Source of the DNA: Clostridium sp.
Lineage (GTDB): Bacteria; Bacillota; Clostridia; Clostridiales; Clostridiaceae
Direction of reading: 5' to 3'
Length of the DNA stretch: 64,000 nucleotides
Assembly (NCBI RefSeq): GCF_017888565.1
Contig: NZ_JAGHFX010000013.1
Location: 1 to 64,000, forward strand
The position numbers and the translations under genes are program-made. Of this stretch, positions 35,472 to 45,326 are shown one piece after another. Under the pieces are notes generated by a model, which was not told the DNA's origin, did not search any database, and saw nothing but the letters and a program-made list of their open reading frames with translations. The stretch's first letter is position 1. Each line of letters begins with the position of its first letter.

Positions 35472-35984
35472 ATGCTAAGCGAAAATCTTTTAAATAACCT
35501 TAATGAACAAGTTAACTTTGAGTTTTATTCATCTTATACATATTTAGCTATGGCAGCTTATGCAGAATCAATAGATTTAAGCGGATTTGCAAATTTCTTT
35601 AGAGTTCAAGCTCAAGAAGAATTAGCTCATGCCATAAAATTATATGATTACATATTTCAAAAAAATGGTGTAGTAAGACTACAAGAAATTCCTAAACCTT
35701 CTTCAAATTATAATAATATAATTGACTTATTTGAAAAGGGCTATGAACACGAGCAATTAGTTACTAGCAAAATTTATAAAATAGCTGATATTGCTCTTGA
35801 AGAAAAAGAACATTCTACCATTAGCTTATTAAAATGGTTTATAGATGAACAAGTTGAAGAAGAAAATAATTTCAACTCATTTTTAAAGAAAGTAAGAAGA
35901 TCAGATGGAAACCCTGCTGCTTTATATATGCTTGATGAAGAGCTTGCTAAAAGAGTTTATACACCATCAGCAGCTAATAATTAA
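35472..35984 (+). CDS. ftnA: Ferritin
   Basis: A 170-residue iron-storage protein that assembles into a 24-subunit shell and oxidises Fe2+. Ferroxidase ligands are visible: Glu in NEQVNFEFYSSYTYLAMA, Glu/His in QEELAHA, and Glu in the third helix (YEHEQLVTSKI) and fourth helix region (DEQVEEENNFNSFLKKV). This is the prokaryotic FtnA type without a haem-binding Met, so it is not bacterioferritin. AAAGGAG precedes the ATG. It is monocistronic and ends at a bidirectional terminator. Confidence 0.95.
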   Translation: MLSENLLNNLNEQVNFEFYSSYTYLAMAAYAESIDLSGFANFFRVQAQEELAHAIKLYDYIFQKNGVVRLQEIPKPSSNYNNIIDLFEKGYEHEQLVTSKIYKIADIALEEKEHSTISLLKWFIDEQVEEENNFNSFLKKVRRSDGNPAALYMLDEELAKRVYTPSAANN

Positions 35985-36079
35985 ATGAAAGTCCACATGG
36001 AGTAGCTTCCTAGAACTTTATTAATAATAAATTAATATTATATTATATTATTTTTCATTTATATTAATTTATATGATAA

Positions 36080-36113
36080 AAGTGTGTATCCCTATTAATA
36101 GGAATACACACTT
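36080..36113. terminator. Bidirectional terminator between ferritin and the LPxTG gene
   Basis: AAGTGTGTATCCCTATT and AATAGGAATACACACTT are complementary except for one pair. It lies between two convergent genes, with AT-rich flanks on both sides. Confidence 0.8.
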
Positions 36114-36127
36114 AAACAATAGACTAT

Positions 36128-38344
36128 TTATTTTTTCCTTCTCTTTTTAAATAATACTGTACCTGCTGCTATCGCTGCTACACCCAAGTAACCTAATATG
36201 CTTTCTTGCCCTGTTATAGGTAACTTAATTCCAGTATTATTTTCACTTTCTGAACTATTTTCATTCTCTGAATTGCTGCCATTTCCAGAGTTATTTTCTG
36301 TTCCTGAATTGTTTCCGTTTCCTGAATTACTTCCATCTTCTGAATTGTTTTCGTCTCCAGGATTTTCTGCTAATTTTAATAACTCCTCTAATTCAGTTTT
36401 TAACTCACTAAAATTGTCTAAGCTATTTTCTAATCTTAGTTCTATATATGCTTCATCAGAAGTTATAAATAATTCTGATTTTTTATTAACTTTTATTTTA
36501 TATACTGTAAAGTTTCCATCTTCATATTTTTTCTCTAAAGTAGGATTTAGTTCTCTTAAATTCTCTAAGAAACTATTGAATTCTTCTACAGTTACATTTT
36601 GAACTTCCATTTCTAATGGAGAATTAATATCGCCTGTTCCAATTAAAGGAGTTACTATATTAGTATCTATCATATCTTTTATAAATGATGGTACTTCATC
36701 ATCATTTTCTAAGTTAATTATATCTATAATAACACTGTCTGATTTATTACTTCCATCAGTAGTTGATGCAGTTATAGTTACTTTTCCTTCTGACTTAGCA
36801 ATTACTTTAACACTATTCCCAACTAATTCTATAGATGCTATATTTTCATCACTTGTTGTCCATTCTATTTCCTTTATATCAGCAGCTTCATTTATAGTTG
36901 CAGTTAAAATTTTGCTGCCTCCTACATATAGCTTATTAAATTTATTATTTATAGCTATACTCTCTGCTAATATAACATTCTTTTTAACTATTACTTTTAT
37001 TGTCTTAGTTACTGTAGCGCCTTGACTATCTTGCACTGTATACTTAACTATGTATTCCCCTTCAGAATTTACATCTACATTACTTTCATATTTTATTTCT
37101 TTTGTTAAATCTTTATCTTCCTTATCTGTCGCAGTTACTCCTTTTAACGGATCAAAAGTTTCTCCAAGTTTTATAACTTTATCTTCAGCATTTATTACTG
37201 GAACACTATTAATCTCTTCCATCCTAGGCACCACAGTTACAGTTATTTCCTTTTCAAACTTAATACCCTTATCATTTATTACGCTGTAAGTAACTTTATA
37301 CTCTCCAGGTTTACTTGTATCTACTGAAGTAGCACCTGAAACTTCGCCTTTGCCTTCTACTTTAACATCTATATTAGTATCTGTTATCACATTACCATCT
37401 TCATCTTTTACAGCTACACCATCTAATATATCAAACTTATCTCCTACTGTTATAACTTTATTCTCAGCTTCTATTGTTAGTGATTTATTTTCAGCTATAA
37501 ATATTTGAACAGTTATAGTTTCAGATCTATCACCATAATTATCTATAGCTGTACAACTTAGTTCATATACTCCTGCTGTATCAGAAAGGAATTCTGTTAT
37601 TTCAACACCATCTTTTTTAACCTCTAACCTTACTTCTTTACCCTCTGGATCTTCCATTGTTATACCTAGGTTTTTAGCAGTTAACTCTAGTTTTTCTCCT
37701 TTAGCTAGTTCTATATATGTATCTCCTGACTTTATAGTTGGAGACATATTAAGTGATATACTTTCATTATCATGATCTACAGTCTTGCTAATATACTCTC
37801 TATTAGTATTACTTACATACTTATATTCATAGTTATTGCTTGGAACTATTTTATACGTAGGTAAATCATTTTTAGCAAGCATATTTGATGATTCAGGTTT
37901 TACATCTAGTTCAAAAATCTCTATTTTATTACTTATTTTAGGGATTGCATTTTCAGATGTTATTAAAACATCAATAGTATTAGCATTTTCATTATAAGTA
38001 TAATCTACTAACACATCATTTGAGTTAGTTGAATATGCATTACTTTTCAATCTTGCTTCAGATTCTTTCTTTATTAAATCTTTTATACTATTTGCTCCAT
38101 CTTTTAAAATTGCTCCCTGTAATTGAATACTAAATTGAAGGGATTTAGGTATCTCTTGAACATTATCTAAAGCAACTTTAACAGTATCACCATCGACTTT
38201 TTCTACAGCTAGTTTTAATTTATTTTCTCTCTCAATACTTTTACTTTCAAGGATTTTAGGAGTTGCATAAGCAATTGCAGCTGTTGATGTTACTACTAAC
38301 GTTGATGCTAATGCAATTTTTATTGACGCTTTCATCTTTCTCAT
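36128..38344 (-). CDS. LPxTG-anchored surface protein with Ig-like domains
   Basis: A 738-residue cell-wall protein. A signal peptide (about 1-28, cleavage near AYA) is followed by a beta-rich N-terminal domain (about 40-175) that resembles a cohesin-like fold. Next come Ig-like DUF5011/Big_3-type repeats (for example KVITVGDKFDILDGVAV and KVIKLGETFDPLKGVTA), a Big_2-like domain with EWTTSDENIASI, and a further alpha/beta domain. An Asn/Ser/Glu/Gly-rich stalk leads to the sortase signal LPITG, a membrane segment and KKRRKK. It lies 63 bp after the dockerin-bearing metalloprotease gene on the same strand. It could hold that protease at the wall if its N-terminal domain is a cohesin (inference). 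Confidence 0.88.
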   Translation of the reverse strand: MRKMKASIKIALASTLVVTSTAAIAYATPKILESKSIERENKLKLAVEKVDGDTVKVALDNVQEIPKSLQFSIQLQGAILKDGANSIKDLIKKESEARLKSNAYSTNSNDVLVDYTYNENANTIDVLITSENAIPKISNKIEIFELDVKPESSNMLAKNDLPTYKIVPSNNYEYKYVSNTNREYISKTVDHDNESISLNMSPTIKSGDTYIELAKGEKLELTAKNLGITMEDPEGKEVRLEVKKDGVEITEFLSDTAGVYELSCTAIDNYGDRSETITVQIFIAENKSLTIEAENKVITVGDKFDILDGVAVKDEDGNVITDTNIDVKVEGKGEVSGATSVDTSKPGEYKVTYSVINDKGIKFEKEITVTVVPRMEEINSVPVINAEDKVIKLGETFDPLKGVTATDKEDKDLTKEIKYESNVDVNSEGEYIVKYTVQDSQGATVTKTIKVIVKKNVILAESIAINNKFNKLYVGGSKILTATINEAADIKEIEWTTSDENIASIELVGNSVKVIAKSEGKVTITASTTDGSNKSDSVIIDIINLENDDEVPSFIKDMIDTNIVTPLIGTGDINSPLEMEVQNVTVEEFNSFLENLRELNPTLEKKYEDGNFTVYKIKVNKKSELFITSDEAYIELRLENSLDNFSELKTELEELLKLAENPGDENNSEDGSNSGNGNNSGTENNSGNGSNSENENSSESENNTGIKLPITGQESILGYLGVAAIAAGTVLFKKRRKK

Positions 38345-38369
38345 AAGCCTGTTCCTTTCTCTTTATTAT

Positions 38370-38396
38370 AGAGACTATCTCAAAAAGATAGTCTCT
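38370..38396. other. Perfect hairpin between protease and surface-protein genes
   Basis: AGAGACTATCT and AGATAGTCTCT form an 11-bp stem with a 5-base loop. A T run follows only on the plus strand, opposite to the transcription of both flanking genes. It may therefore act as an RNA processing or stabilising element, not as a terminator of the protease transcript. Confidence 0.6.
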
Positions 38397-38407
38397 TTTT
38401 AGATTTA

Positions 38408-41400
38408 TTATCTATTCTCAAATACTTTTTTCATAGTGCTACTATCTATTTCTACAACTTTATTATAAGGTTTTAATGCTCTTTTAGTTGTTCCACCAGT
38501 TAAATCTATTTCTGGTAATTTATCTAAATCCCCTACAGTTACTAAGAAAGTATCACTTACTAATCTTTCTCCAACTGGAGCATTATTGTCATCTAATTTG
38601 TTGTATCTATATAATTCAGCCTTTATAGAAGATCCTTTTATATTCTCTTCTCCATCTATAATCTTATCTTGTTGCTCTGGAGTTATCCAATATACCCAGT
38701 TACCTTCTGCTACTTCCCCAAGCTCTGCATCTTCTGGTAACTCAGCTAATAATATAGCTTGAGATTCTATTGCAAAGTTCTCACCATCTTCATTTAATAC
38801 TAAAGGCACATTAAATGCTGGATCTCCTTTATATTCACCAGTTACTATTATAGATCCTGCTGGAATTGATTTTCCTGGAGCATATTCATAATCTGATTTT
38901 AATTTACCTATACCATTTTTATAAATCTTATCATTATTATCTACTCCAATTTCTATGTTATCACCTGTAGGTCCTAATATATCAAGTTCTGCTATAGAAA
39001 TAGTTTGAGCTCCCTTAGCAACTAACTTCACATATTTAGCGTTATATGTCCATAATTGTGTATTAGTACTATTTCCAGCTTCGTTGAAGTAAATTGTATT
39101 TTCTTTAGTAGTATCAAATGTTCCTGAATGAGCTTTTATCCAGTTTACTCCATCTTCACTTACTAAAACTTCATACTTACTTATTGGGTCATATTTAACT
39201 TCAGTATCTTTCTTAAAGAAATTCTTTAAAGAAAACTTCTTAGTTGTAGTTGTTTCACCTGGAGTATATTTAAGTCCTACAACTTGTTTAGTATCACCCA
39301 TATCAACTGTTACATATGGATCTCCACCTAAAACTTGTCCGTTTTGGTTTGTAGCTTTTGATGCTTTATATACAGTATCTTTATTATTATCTTTTATGTT
39401 GTTAATTGCTCCATTTGCTACTTGTCCATGACCTGTGTTTTCATCTACAACATCATCAACACTTCTTGTATTTGTATCAAATGTCCAGTTAGCCTTAGCT
39501 ATACTTCCATCATGATTTACTTTTATAGTTCCAATATTAGTTTCGCTAGTTGCATTTAAATTATAATCATATGCTTTCACTTTATATTCAAAAACTCTAT
39601 TATTTGCTGTATCTATAACATCTACATATTCAGTTACTAGATTTGTAGTATCTCTTTCAACAAATCCAACTGGAACTTCTTTAAATCCTGTTGCTGTTGC
39701 TTCTTTTCTTATTATTTCATATCCAAGTATTTTATTATCATCCTTATCTACACTCAATCTAAGTGGAACTTCTTTTTGATTTATATACTTATTATCCTTT
39801 ATGCTGTCTTCAAAAACTCCAATTACTTTAGTGTCATCGGCCATATCTTGAACTTTATTTAGTCTTTGTCTTCTTGCTTCATCATTTAAGTAGTAAATTG
39901 CCTTGTCTTCTTTAGGATAATTCTTAGAATTTAGGTATTCATTAGTCTTAGGACTAGCAACTAATCCCCATTTTGCAAAGAATTCTCTTAAATCTTTTTT
40001 AACTGCATCTGATGATCTCATTATAAATGTTTGAGCTGTTTGATCATGCCCTGCTTCTTTTTGTGCTATTCCATTTTCTCTTGTTGCTCTATATAACTTA
40101 GCATAGAAAGTATCATTTTCTAAACTATTATCTGTGTTGACATCTAACATCTTATAAGTATTAGTATCATCATAAGCCAAATGTAATTGCCAGAACATTG
40201 CAAGTCTAGTAAATCCATCACTTGCAAGACCTTCACTTCCAGAAGTTACTTTATCATATACTTTTTCATAATTGCCTTCTATTCTAGATTTATTAACATC
40301 ATTAAATGTTTGACTTATTAAGGCTAAAATATTATTAGTTGTCTCTACATAAGTTAAACCTTGTCTATCATGAACATGTCCAACTTCATGGTTTATACCC
40401 CACCCAAATAATTGTCCATCTTCGCTATTTACTAAGTTTCCATTTTCATCAAACTTGAATGGTACACCAGTCATCATCCCCGGCACTGATCCATATCCTA
40501 TCCCCACATGATGTCCTGACGCATACATAAATGCACCTGTAAACATTCTTTGGTATTTAATATTTATACGATTTAAAGGTGCTCTATTATCATTAAAGAA
40601 TTTTTGTTCACCTTTCCCTCCAAGTTCATCTTGTGGTGTATTATCTATCTTTCCATCTTCATTAAAATCTATTGCTTCCTCAAGTAAACCTTGTTGTGTA
40701 TATGATACTTTCATTAATTGTTCCCATGCAAGTAATGTATCATAAACTCTTTCTACTTGAGCATTTTCATCATCTTTTATACCATCTTCTATACCTTTAA
40801 GAACTTGATCTGCAGCTAGTGAAAGTGTAATTCTATCACCTTCTATTTCAGTACTATTTAAAATAGAAGTCTCTGCATCATATGTATAAATATTATTTGC
40901 TCTATCCTCCGGAGTTACGCTATCTGGATATTTACTCTCTACTTCACTTACATAAGTTTTTAACTCATTAATATAAGTTCTTATTTTATCTTTTACTTCA
41001 GATTGTTTAGACTCATCATCCATCATATTATTAAGATTTAAATGAGGTATATCTGTTCCACCACTTACACGTACTTGTACATTTTGCTTTTCATTATAGT
41101 TCGAATCAAAGTTTATATATAAATTTCCACCCTTTTCATAATCCATATTAAATGGTGATTCTGGAATTGTTATTTCATTCTTACCAACTTTTAATTTTTC
41201 ATGATAAGTCTTTATATAACTTCCTGATTCTCCATAATGCTGAGTTATTGCAAGGTTAAATTTAGTATCTTGTCTATCTGAACCAATATAAATATTAACT
41301 TTATCACCCGGTTTTACTGCAACACCTAATGCTTGCCAGTTGTTACCTTGTCCAATTGTATTTCCTTGATTTCTTATCATTGGATCAAGAGTTAAAATCT

Positions 41401-44400
41401 TATCTTTTATATTAGAATCTTCAATTAAATCTTTAGCTCTTTGTATATTTTTTAATATATTTTCTCTATTTGGATGATACTCATCAGCAATTGGATCTTT
41501 AGTATTAGCACGATTTTCAAGATTATTTATTATATCTTCAGTAACCCATTCATTAAGCTCTATCATTAAATTATCTTTAAATAACGCATCTACATCATCT
41601 TCTAAGCTATCATATTCATAGAATTTAAGTTCTGATATACTGGAAACATAATTTGCCCATGAAGGAGCATCTACTTTTACTGAAATCCTTGTAGCCTTTA
41701 TAGGCTCCTTTAATTTTAATTGTGCATATGATACACCATTTGCAGATTTTATATGTTGTATGCTTATATCTGATATAGGAACTTCTTGTATCCTTTTTCC
41801 ATTTTCATCATAAGTCTCTACTCTAGCATTGTTAGGTAAAGGATACTTACCTGGATCTTCTATCTTACTTGAAAGTCTTATAGTATCAATTGTATACTCC
41901 TTATCGAAAGTAACTATTGGCACTACTCTATCATAATTAGCTCCACCACACCAGTCTTGTGCAACAAAAGCTGTACTATAATCATTATCAACAATATATT
42001 CTGGATTTGCTTGTCCATTAGAAATATCAACACTTATTATATTATCAGTAAGATCTCCATTTCCTGGCCTATTAATAAGATTATAATTTGGCATTTCTGG
42101 TGCTACTAATTTAGCTGTAGACCCTATGTAAGTTTCTGATAAGCCACCAGTACCATGATGGTTAGTTGCTGTCATTTTTATTTCATATGTAGCCTGATCT
42201 TCTAATCCTGTTATAGTGTATTTTGTATCTCTTATTAATTCATCATGATCTGTCTTTTGATCTGGAGTTAAATCAGTTACTCCATCTGGTATATCATTTG
42301 TAAGATCACTATCTACATACTTTGGCTCCCTTGGATCATTTGCTTTTTTCCATTCGGCAGTTCCAATTTTTCTGTAGTATAAATCATAGTCTTTAGCTTT
42401 TTTATGACTCTTCCAGCTAACCTTAAGAGATTTATATGCCCCTTCAATTTGTATTCCTTCTGGTCCTTCTGGTGCAGTTTCTGGTATAACTTGGAGCTCT
42501 ATTAACGAATCTGCTCCAAAGTTGCTTCCGTTACCACCTTCCGCATTCGGGCTTAATTTCCCTGATATAGAATCCCATGCTTGTGGGTTATAGTTTGTAT
42601 CTGCATTATCTGGAATTCCATCCTTATCATTTGAATTATTAGCTAAATTAGTTGCTCCAGTTGCAGATGCATCATAATCATCTTGCTCATCTTTATAGCC
42701 ACTCTTCCACTCATCTCCGCTTAATGATTGAATACTTACTCTATATGTAGCATAACCATCCACTTTTTCAATCTTTAGAGTGTTTTCACTAGTTTTATAT
42801 GTACTCGTTGACTCAACCTTTCCATTGCTTCCTAATTTTTCAACTTTAAGTTCATATCCAGTTACATTTACTTCATGATTCCATCCTAAAGTCATAGCCT
42901 CATTACCTACGGCTGTTGAACTTGTAAAGTTATTTATAACTGGAATATTCATCTTAGGCTTTGGAATTTCTTTATAAACATTATTTAAGAAATTAACTTT
43001 TGATATTTCTGCAAGTTTCTTATTGCCTCTACCACCAGTAACTTTTATAGTAATTTCACTAACTGCAACTTGTTTACCTAAATCTATCTCTATTACATCA
43101 ACAGATTCTCCATTTCTAGCTGTTGTTGCTATTGTTCTTGTATTTGATTCATCGAATTTAAATTCTCCAGCACCTGGAATTTTTATACTTCCTTTGCTTG
43201 GTGCAGTTGCTTTTGGTGCTTCTATAGTTATCTTTTCAACATTAGTTGTTGTTCTTGTTTTACCCGTTAAGTTTATAGGTACTTCTATTGGATTATTTTC
43301 GCTTATTTCAGTATCGCCTTTAGGTGATAATTGCACTCCTAATCCATTATCCTTTAATATATCCTTTATATCTCCACTTACAATTTCTGCATTTTCATTA
43401 ACTTTTACATCTATATTTTCTGGGTTTAAAATAATATCCGTATCTACTATATCTACATTACTCTTAATTTTACCCATATTTTGATGAACATAAGTTAAAT
43501 CTGTTATATCTACTTTTCCATCTCTGTTTAAGTCAAACTTAGAATTATAAGATTTATTCTTTATTTCATTTTTTAAAGCCTCATAATCAACTTTATCTAC
43601 TACTGAATCTGAATTAACATCTCCTGCTAATAATACTCCTGGATAATATTCTGTAATATCATCTGATTTATCATCTGTACCTTTATCATCTAAAACTATT
43701 GTTTTCTCACTAGTTCCTAATAAAACTCTTTTAGATGTATTTTGTATTTCTATATCTCCCGTATTTACAGTTTCATATCCTGCACCTACTATTTGAAGAG
43801 AATATGTTCCTAATGGAAGACTTTCAAAAGTTAAATGATAGAAATCTACCTCTTTTGCATTATCTTTTAACTGACTCCTCTTAGAATCTAAAGTTTCTAA
43901 GTTATAAGATATACCAGTTTCCCCTATTTTTCCGCCTGTATTATCTGATCCTAATTCAATAGTTCCAATAACAACATTTTCTTGTTTCAAGGTTACAGAT
44001 ATATTAGTATTATCTGAACTTGCAACTTTTATAGGAGTAGAAAAATTTATATCTAATTCTAATTTTCCTTTTACCTCATATATGTCAGAATAAGTTTTCT
44101 CTATTTTTTCTTCAAGCTTTTCACTTTTTTCATCTTCTTTTACTTCTTCAACTGATTCTGTTTCTTCATTAATATCAGCTTCTCCAACTACTTCTGTTTC
44201 TTCGTTAGCTTCAACTTCTTCAACTATTTCCGACTCTTTACTAGTATCAGTCTCTTCAATCTCTTTTCCCTCTTCTTGAATCTCATCTTCTGTTATTTCT
44301 TCAAAAACTGTATCTTTATCAATATTATCTACTGTTTGTGATATACTTCCATTTACATCATCCGATCTGTTAGCTATAGTTTCTGCAAATGCAACATTCT

Positions 44401-44455
44401 GGATTTGACTTGTAATCACGGCTACAGCTAATGTAGTTGATATTTTTCGTTTCAT
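38408..44455 (-). CDS. Secreted M60-type zinc metalloprotease with dockerin-like and adhesion modules
   Basis: A 2015-residue exported protein of the mucin-directed M60/enhancin-like peptidase group. A signal peptide (1-24, ending VAFA) precedes a long acidic, Glu-rich stretch (to about 120). A type-I dockerin-like module (about 278-332) has two calcium loops, DVNSDSVVDKVD and DLNRDGKVDITD. Fibronectin III-like and F5/8 type C-like domains follow (about 490-930). The M60 catalytic domain contains HEVGH at 1356-1360 and the third ligand Glu1371 in VETTNN, matching HExxHx(8-28)E. Another Fn3-like and F5/8-like pair and a C-terminal region end the protein. There is no sortase signal, so attachment may depend on the dockerin. 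It probably cleaves glycoproteins such as mucin. Confidence 0.9.
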   Translation of the reverse strand: MKRKISTTLAVAVITSQIQNVAFAETIANRSDDVNGSISQTVDNIDKDTVFEEITEDEIQEEGKEIEETDTSKESEIVEEVEANEETEVVGEADINEETESVEEVKEDEKSEKLEEKIEKTYSDIYEVKGKLELDINFSTPIKVASSDNTNISVTLKQENVVIGTIELGSDNTGGKIGETGISYNLETLDSKRSQLKDNAKEVDFYHLTFESLPLGTYSLQIVGAGYETVNTGDIEIQNTSKRVLLGTSEKTIVLDDKGTDDKSDDITEYYPGVLLAGDVNSDSVVDKVDYEALKNEIKNKSYNSKFDLNRDGKVDITDLTYVHQNMGKIKSNVDIVDTDIILNPENIDVKVNENAEIVSGDIKDILKDNGLGVQLSPKGDTEISENNPIEVPINLTGKTRTTTNVEKITIEAPKATAPSKGSIKIPGAGEFKFDESNTRTIATTARNGESVDVIEIDLGKQVAVSEITIKVTGGRGNKKLAEISKVNFLNNVYKEIPKPKMNIPVINNFTSSTAVGNEAMTLGWNHEVNVTGYELKVEKLGSNGKVESTSTYKTSENTLKIEKVDGYATYRVSIQSLSGDEWKSGYKDEQDDYDASATGATNLANNSNDKDGIPDNADTNYNPQAWDSISGKLSPNAEGGNGSNFGADSLIELQVIPETAPEGPEGIQIEGAYKSLKVSWKSHKKAKDYDLYYRKIGTAEWKKANDPREPKYVDSDLTNDIPDGVTDLTPDQKTDHDELIRDTKYTITGLEDQATYEIKMTATNHHGTGGLSETYIGSTAKLVAPEMPNYNLINRPGNGDLTDNIISVDISNGQANPEYIVDNDYSTAFVAQDWCGGANYDRVVPIVTFDKEYTIDTIRLSSKIEDPGKYPLPNNARVETYDENGKRIQEVPISDISIQHIKSANGVSYAQLKLKEPIKATRISVKVDAPSWANYVSSISELKFYEYDSLEDDVDALFKDNLMIELNEWVTEDIINNLENRANTKDPIADEYHPNRENILKNIQRAKDLIEDSNIKDKILTLDPMIRNQGNTIGQGNNWQALGVAVKPGDKVNIYIGSDRQDTKFNLAITQHYGESGSYIKTYHEKLKVGKNEITIPESPFNMDYEKGGNLYINFDSNYNEKQNVQVRVSGGTDIPHLNLNNMMDDESKQSEVKDKIRTYINELKTYVSEVESKYPDSVTPEDRANNIYTYDAETSILNSTEIEGDRITLSLAADQVLKGIEDGIKDDENAQVERVYDTLLAWEQLMKVSYTQQGLLEEAIDFNEDGKIDNTPQDELGGKGEQKFFNDNRAPLNRINIKYQRMFTGAFMYASGHHVGIGYGSVPGMMTGVPFKFDENGNLVNSEDGQLFGWGINHEVGHVHDRQGLTYVETTNNILALISQTFNDVNKSRIEGNYEKVYDKVTSGSEGLASDGFTRLAMFWQLHLAYDDTNTYKMLDVNTDNSLENDTFYAKLYRATRENGIAQKEAGHDQTAQTFIMRSSDAVKKDLREFFAKWGLVASPKTNEYLNSKNYPKEDKAIYYLNDEARRQRLNKVQDMADDTKVIGVFEDSIKDNKYINQKEVPLRLSVDKDDNKILGYEIIRKEATATGFKEVPVGFVERDTTNLVTEYVDVIDTANNRVFEYKVKAYDYNLNATSETNIGTIKVNHDGSIAKANWTFDTNTRSVDDVVDENTGHGQVANGAINNIKDNNKDTVYKASKATNQNGQVLGGDPYVTVDMGDTKQVVGLKYTPGETTTTKKFSLKNFFKKDTEVKYDPISKYEVLVSEDGVNWIKAHSGTFDTTKENTIYFNEAGNSTNTQLWTYNAKYVKLVAKGAQTISIAELDILGPTGDNIEIGVDNNDKIYKNGIGKLKSDYEYAPGKSIPAGSIIVTGEYKGDPAFNVPLVLNEDGENFAIESQAILLAELPEDAELGEVAEGNWVYWITPEQQDKIIDGEENIKGSSIKAELYRYNKLDDNNAPVGERLVSDTFLVTVGDLDKLPEIDLTGGTTKRALKPYNKVVEIDSSTMKKVFENR

Positions 44456-44839
44456 ATTTTCTTCCTCCTTTTAGCATTTTTCTTCATAAAATATACCATA
44501 TTCACCATCTATTTTTCAACATTTTTTTCACACTATAAATACATTTTTATTTGTATTTTTATACAGATTAATTTTTTTATTTAATTTATATTTACCAATC
44601 TCAAAAATACCATCTACTTTTACTCTTTTTTTAATACTATATATTATCTATTTTTGTAAAAGTATAATTTTCTATAAACCACTCTAATTTATTTCTTAAT
44701 AATAAAAAGGCTATATATAATTTATAAGTAGCCTTTACATTAATAATTTATAAAGTTATAAGTTTATTATAAATAAGTACTTATATGCGTATTTTAGCAT
44801 ATTCTAATATGAACTTTGTTATTGAGGTATCTAAAATGC
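44456..44839. other. 384-bp intergenic region between divergent genes
   Basis: The left side holds the metalloprotease promoter. A hairpin with AAAGGCTA (44706-44713) and TAGCCTTT (44729-44736), its right arm ending in TTT, lies about 100 bases before the small membrane-protein gene. It may be a terminator or part of its leader. No further gene is visible. Confidence 0.6.
44490..44519 (-). promoter_or_regulatory. Promoter of the metalloprotease gene
   Basis: Minus strand TTGAAA, 18 bases, TATATT, followed 35 bases later by the start codon behind AAAGGAGGAAG. Confidence 0.65.
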
Positions 44840-45247
44840 ATGAATAATAATTTATTTGATGATATTGAAGAATTTATAAGAAATTTGGATATAAACCTTG
44901 CCGAGCTCGAACGAACAGGTGCAACATTCATTTCAGTAGGATATGCTTTTTTTGCTTATGCTGCAAATGTTGATATACATGATTTATTAACCAATAATAA
45001 TACAGATGTAGCTTCTGCTGAAATTACACTAAATGGACAACAACTTGTATTATTAGGCTATATTTTCTTATGGGTCGTAGCTACAAAAAGAGTTTATTCT
45101 AGAAATTTAAGAAACACTCATATGGAAGAAATTATTAACGTATCTCCTTATATAAAGCTAGCTAATGCATATCTATTAAGTACTTTTGCAAATGCATTAA
45201 GACTTGATGCTTTTACAGAAATAGCAAATTATGAAGAAGGAGAATAA
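44840..45247 (+). CDS. Unknown small membrane protein
   Basis: I do not recognise this protein of about 135 residues. The frame is open from a TTG at 44816, but ATG 44840 with GAGGT eleven bases upstream is the better start. It has a polar, acidic N-terminus (DDIEEFIRNLDINLAELE) and three hydrophobic helical segments (around TFISVGYAFFAYAA, LVLLGYIFLWVVA and ANAYLLSTFANAL), ending in an acidic tail. The layout resembles the C-terminal half of the protein at 6024-6716. A long hairpin follows. Confidence 0.7.
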   Translation: MNNNLFDDIEEFIRNLDINLAELERTGATFISVGYAFFAYAANVDIHDLLTNNNTDVASAEITLNGQQLVLLGYIFLWVVATKRVYSRNLRNTHMEEIINVSPYIKLANAYLLSTFANALRLDAFTEIANYEEGE

Positions 45248-45258
45248 ACTCTCGAATA

Positions 45259-45308
45259 ATTAGGTCAATTATTCTAACATAACCTTCAATAGCTTTAATT
45301 GACCTAAT
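45259..45308. terminator. Bidirectional terminator between the small membrane protein and the binding-protein gene
   Basis: ATTAGGTCAATTA and TAATTGACCTAAT pair over 13 bases around a 24-base loop. The genes on both sides converge on it. Confidence 0.75.
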
Positions 45309-45326
45309 AATATACATATAATGGAC

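Noticed and set aside
36241..36380. Tandem DNA repeat array or CRISPR-like repeats
   Set aside because: The repeats encode the Asn/Ser/Gly/Glu stalk in frame and have no regular spacer structure.
36198..36602. Plus-strand open frame rich in Phe/Ser/Leu/Glu repeats
   Set aside because: It is the antisense of the repetitive Asn/Ser/Glu/Gly stalk of the LPxTG protein. Its repeats come from that low-complexity DNA.
43023..43484. Long plus-strand open frame opposite the metalloprotease gene
   Set aside because: It lies entirely antisense to a well-supported gene, has no ribosome binding site or recognisable domain, and mirrors the low-complexity composition of the coding strand.
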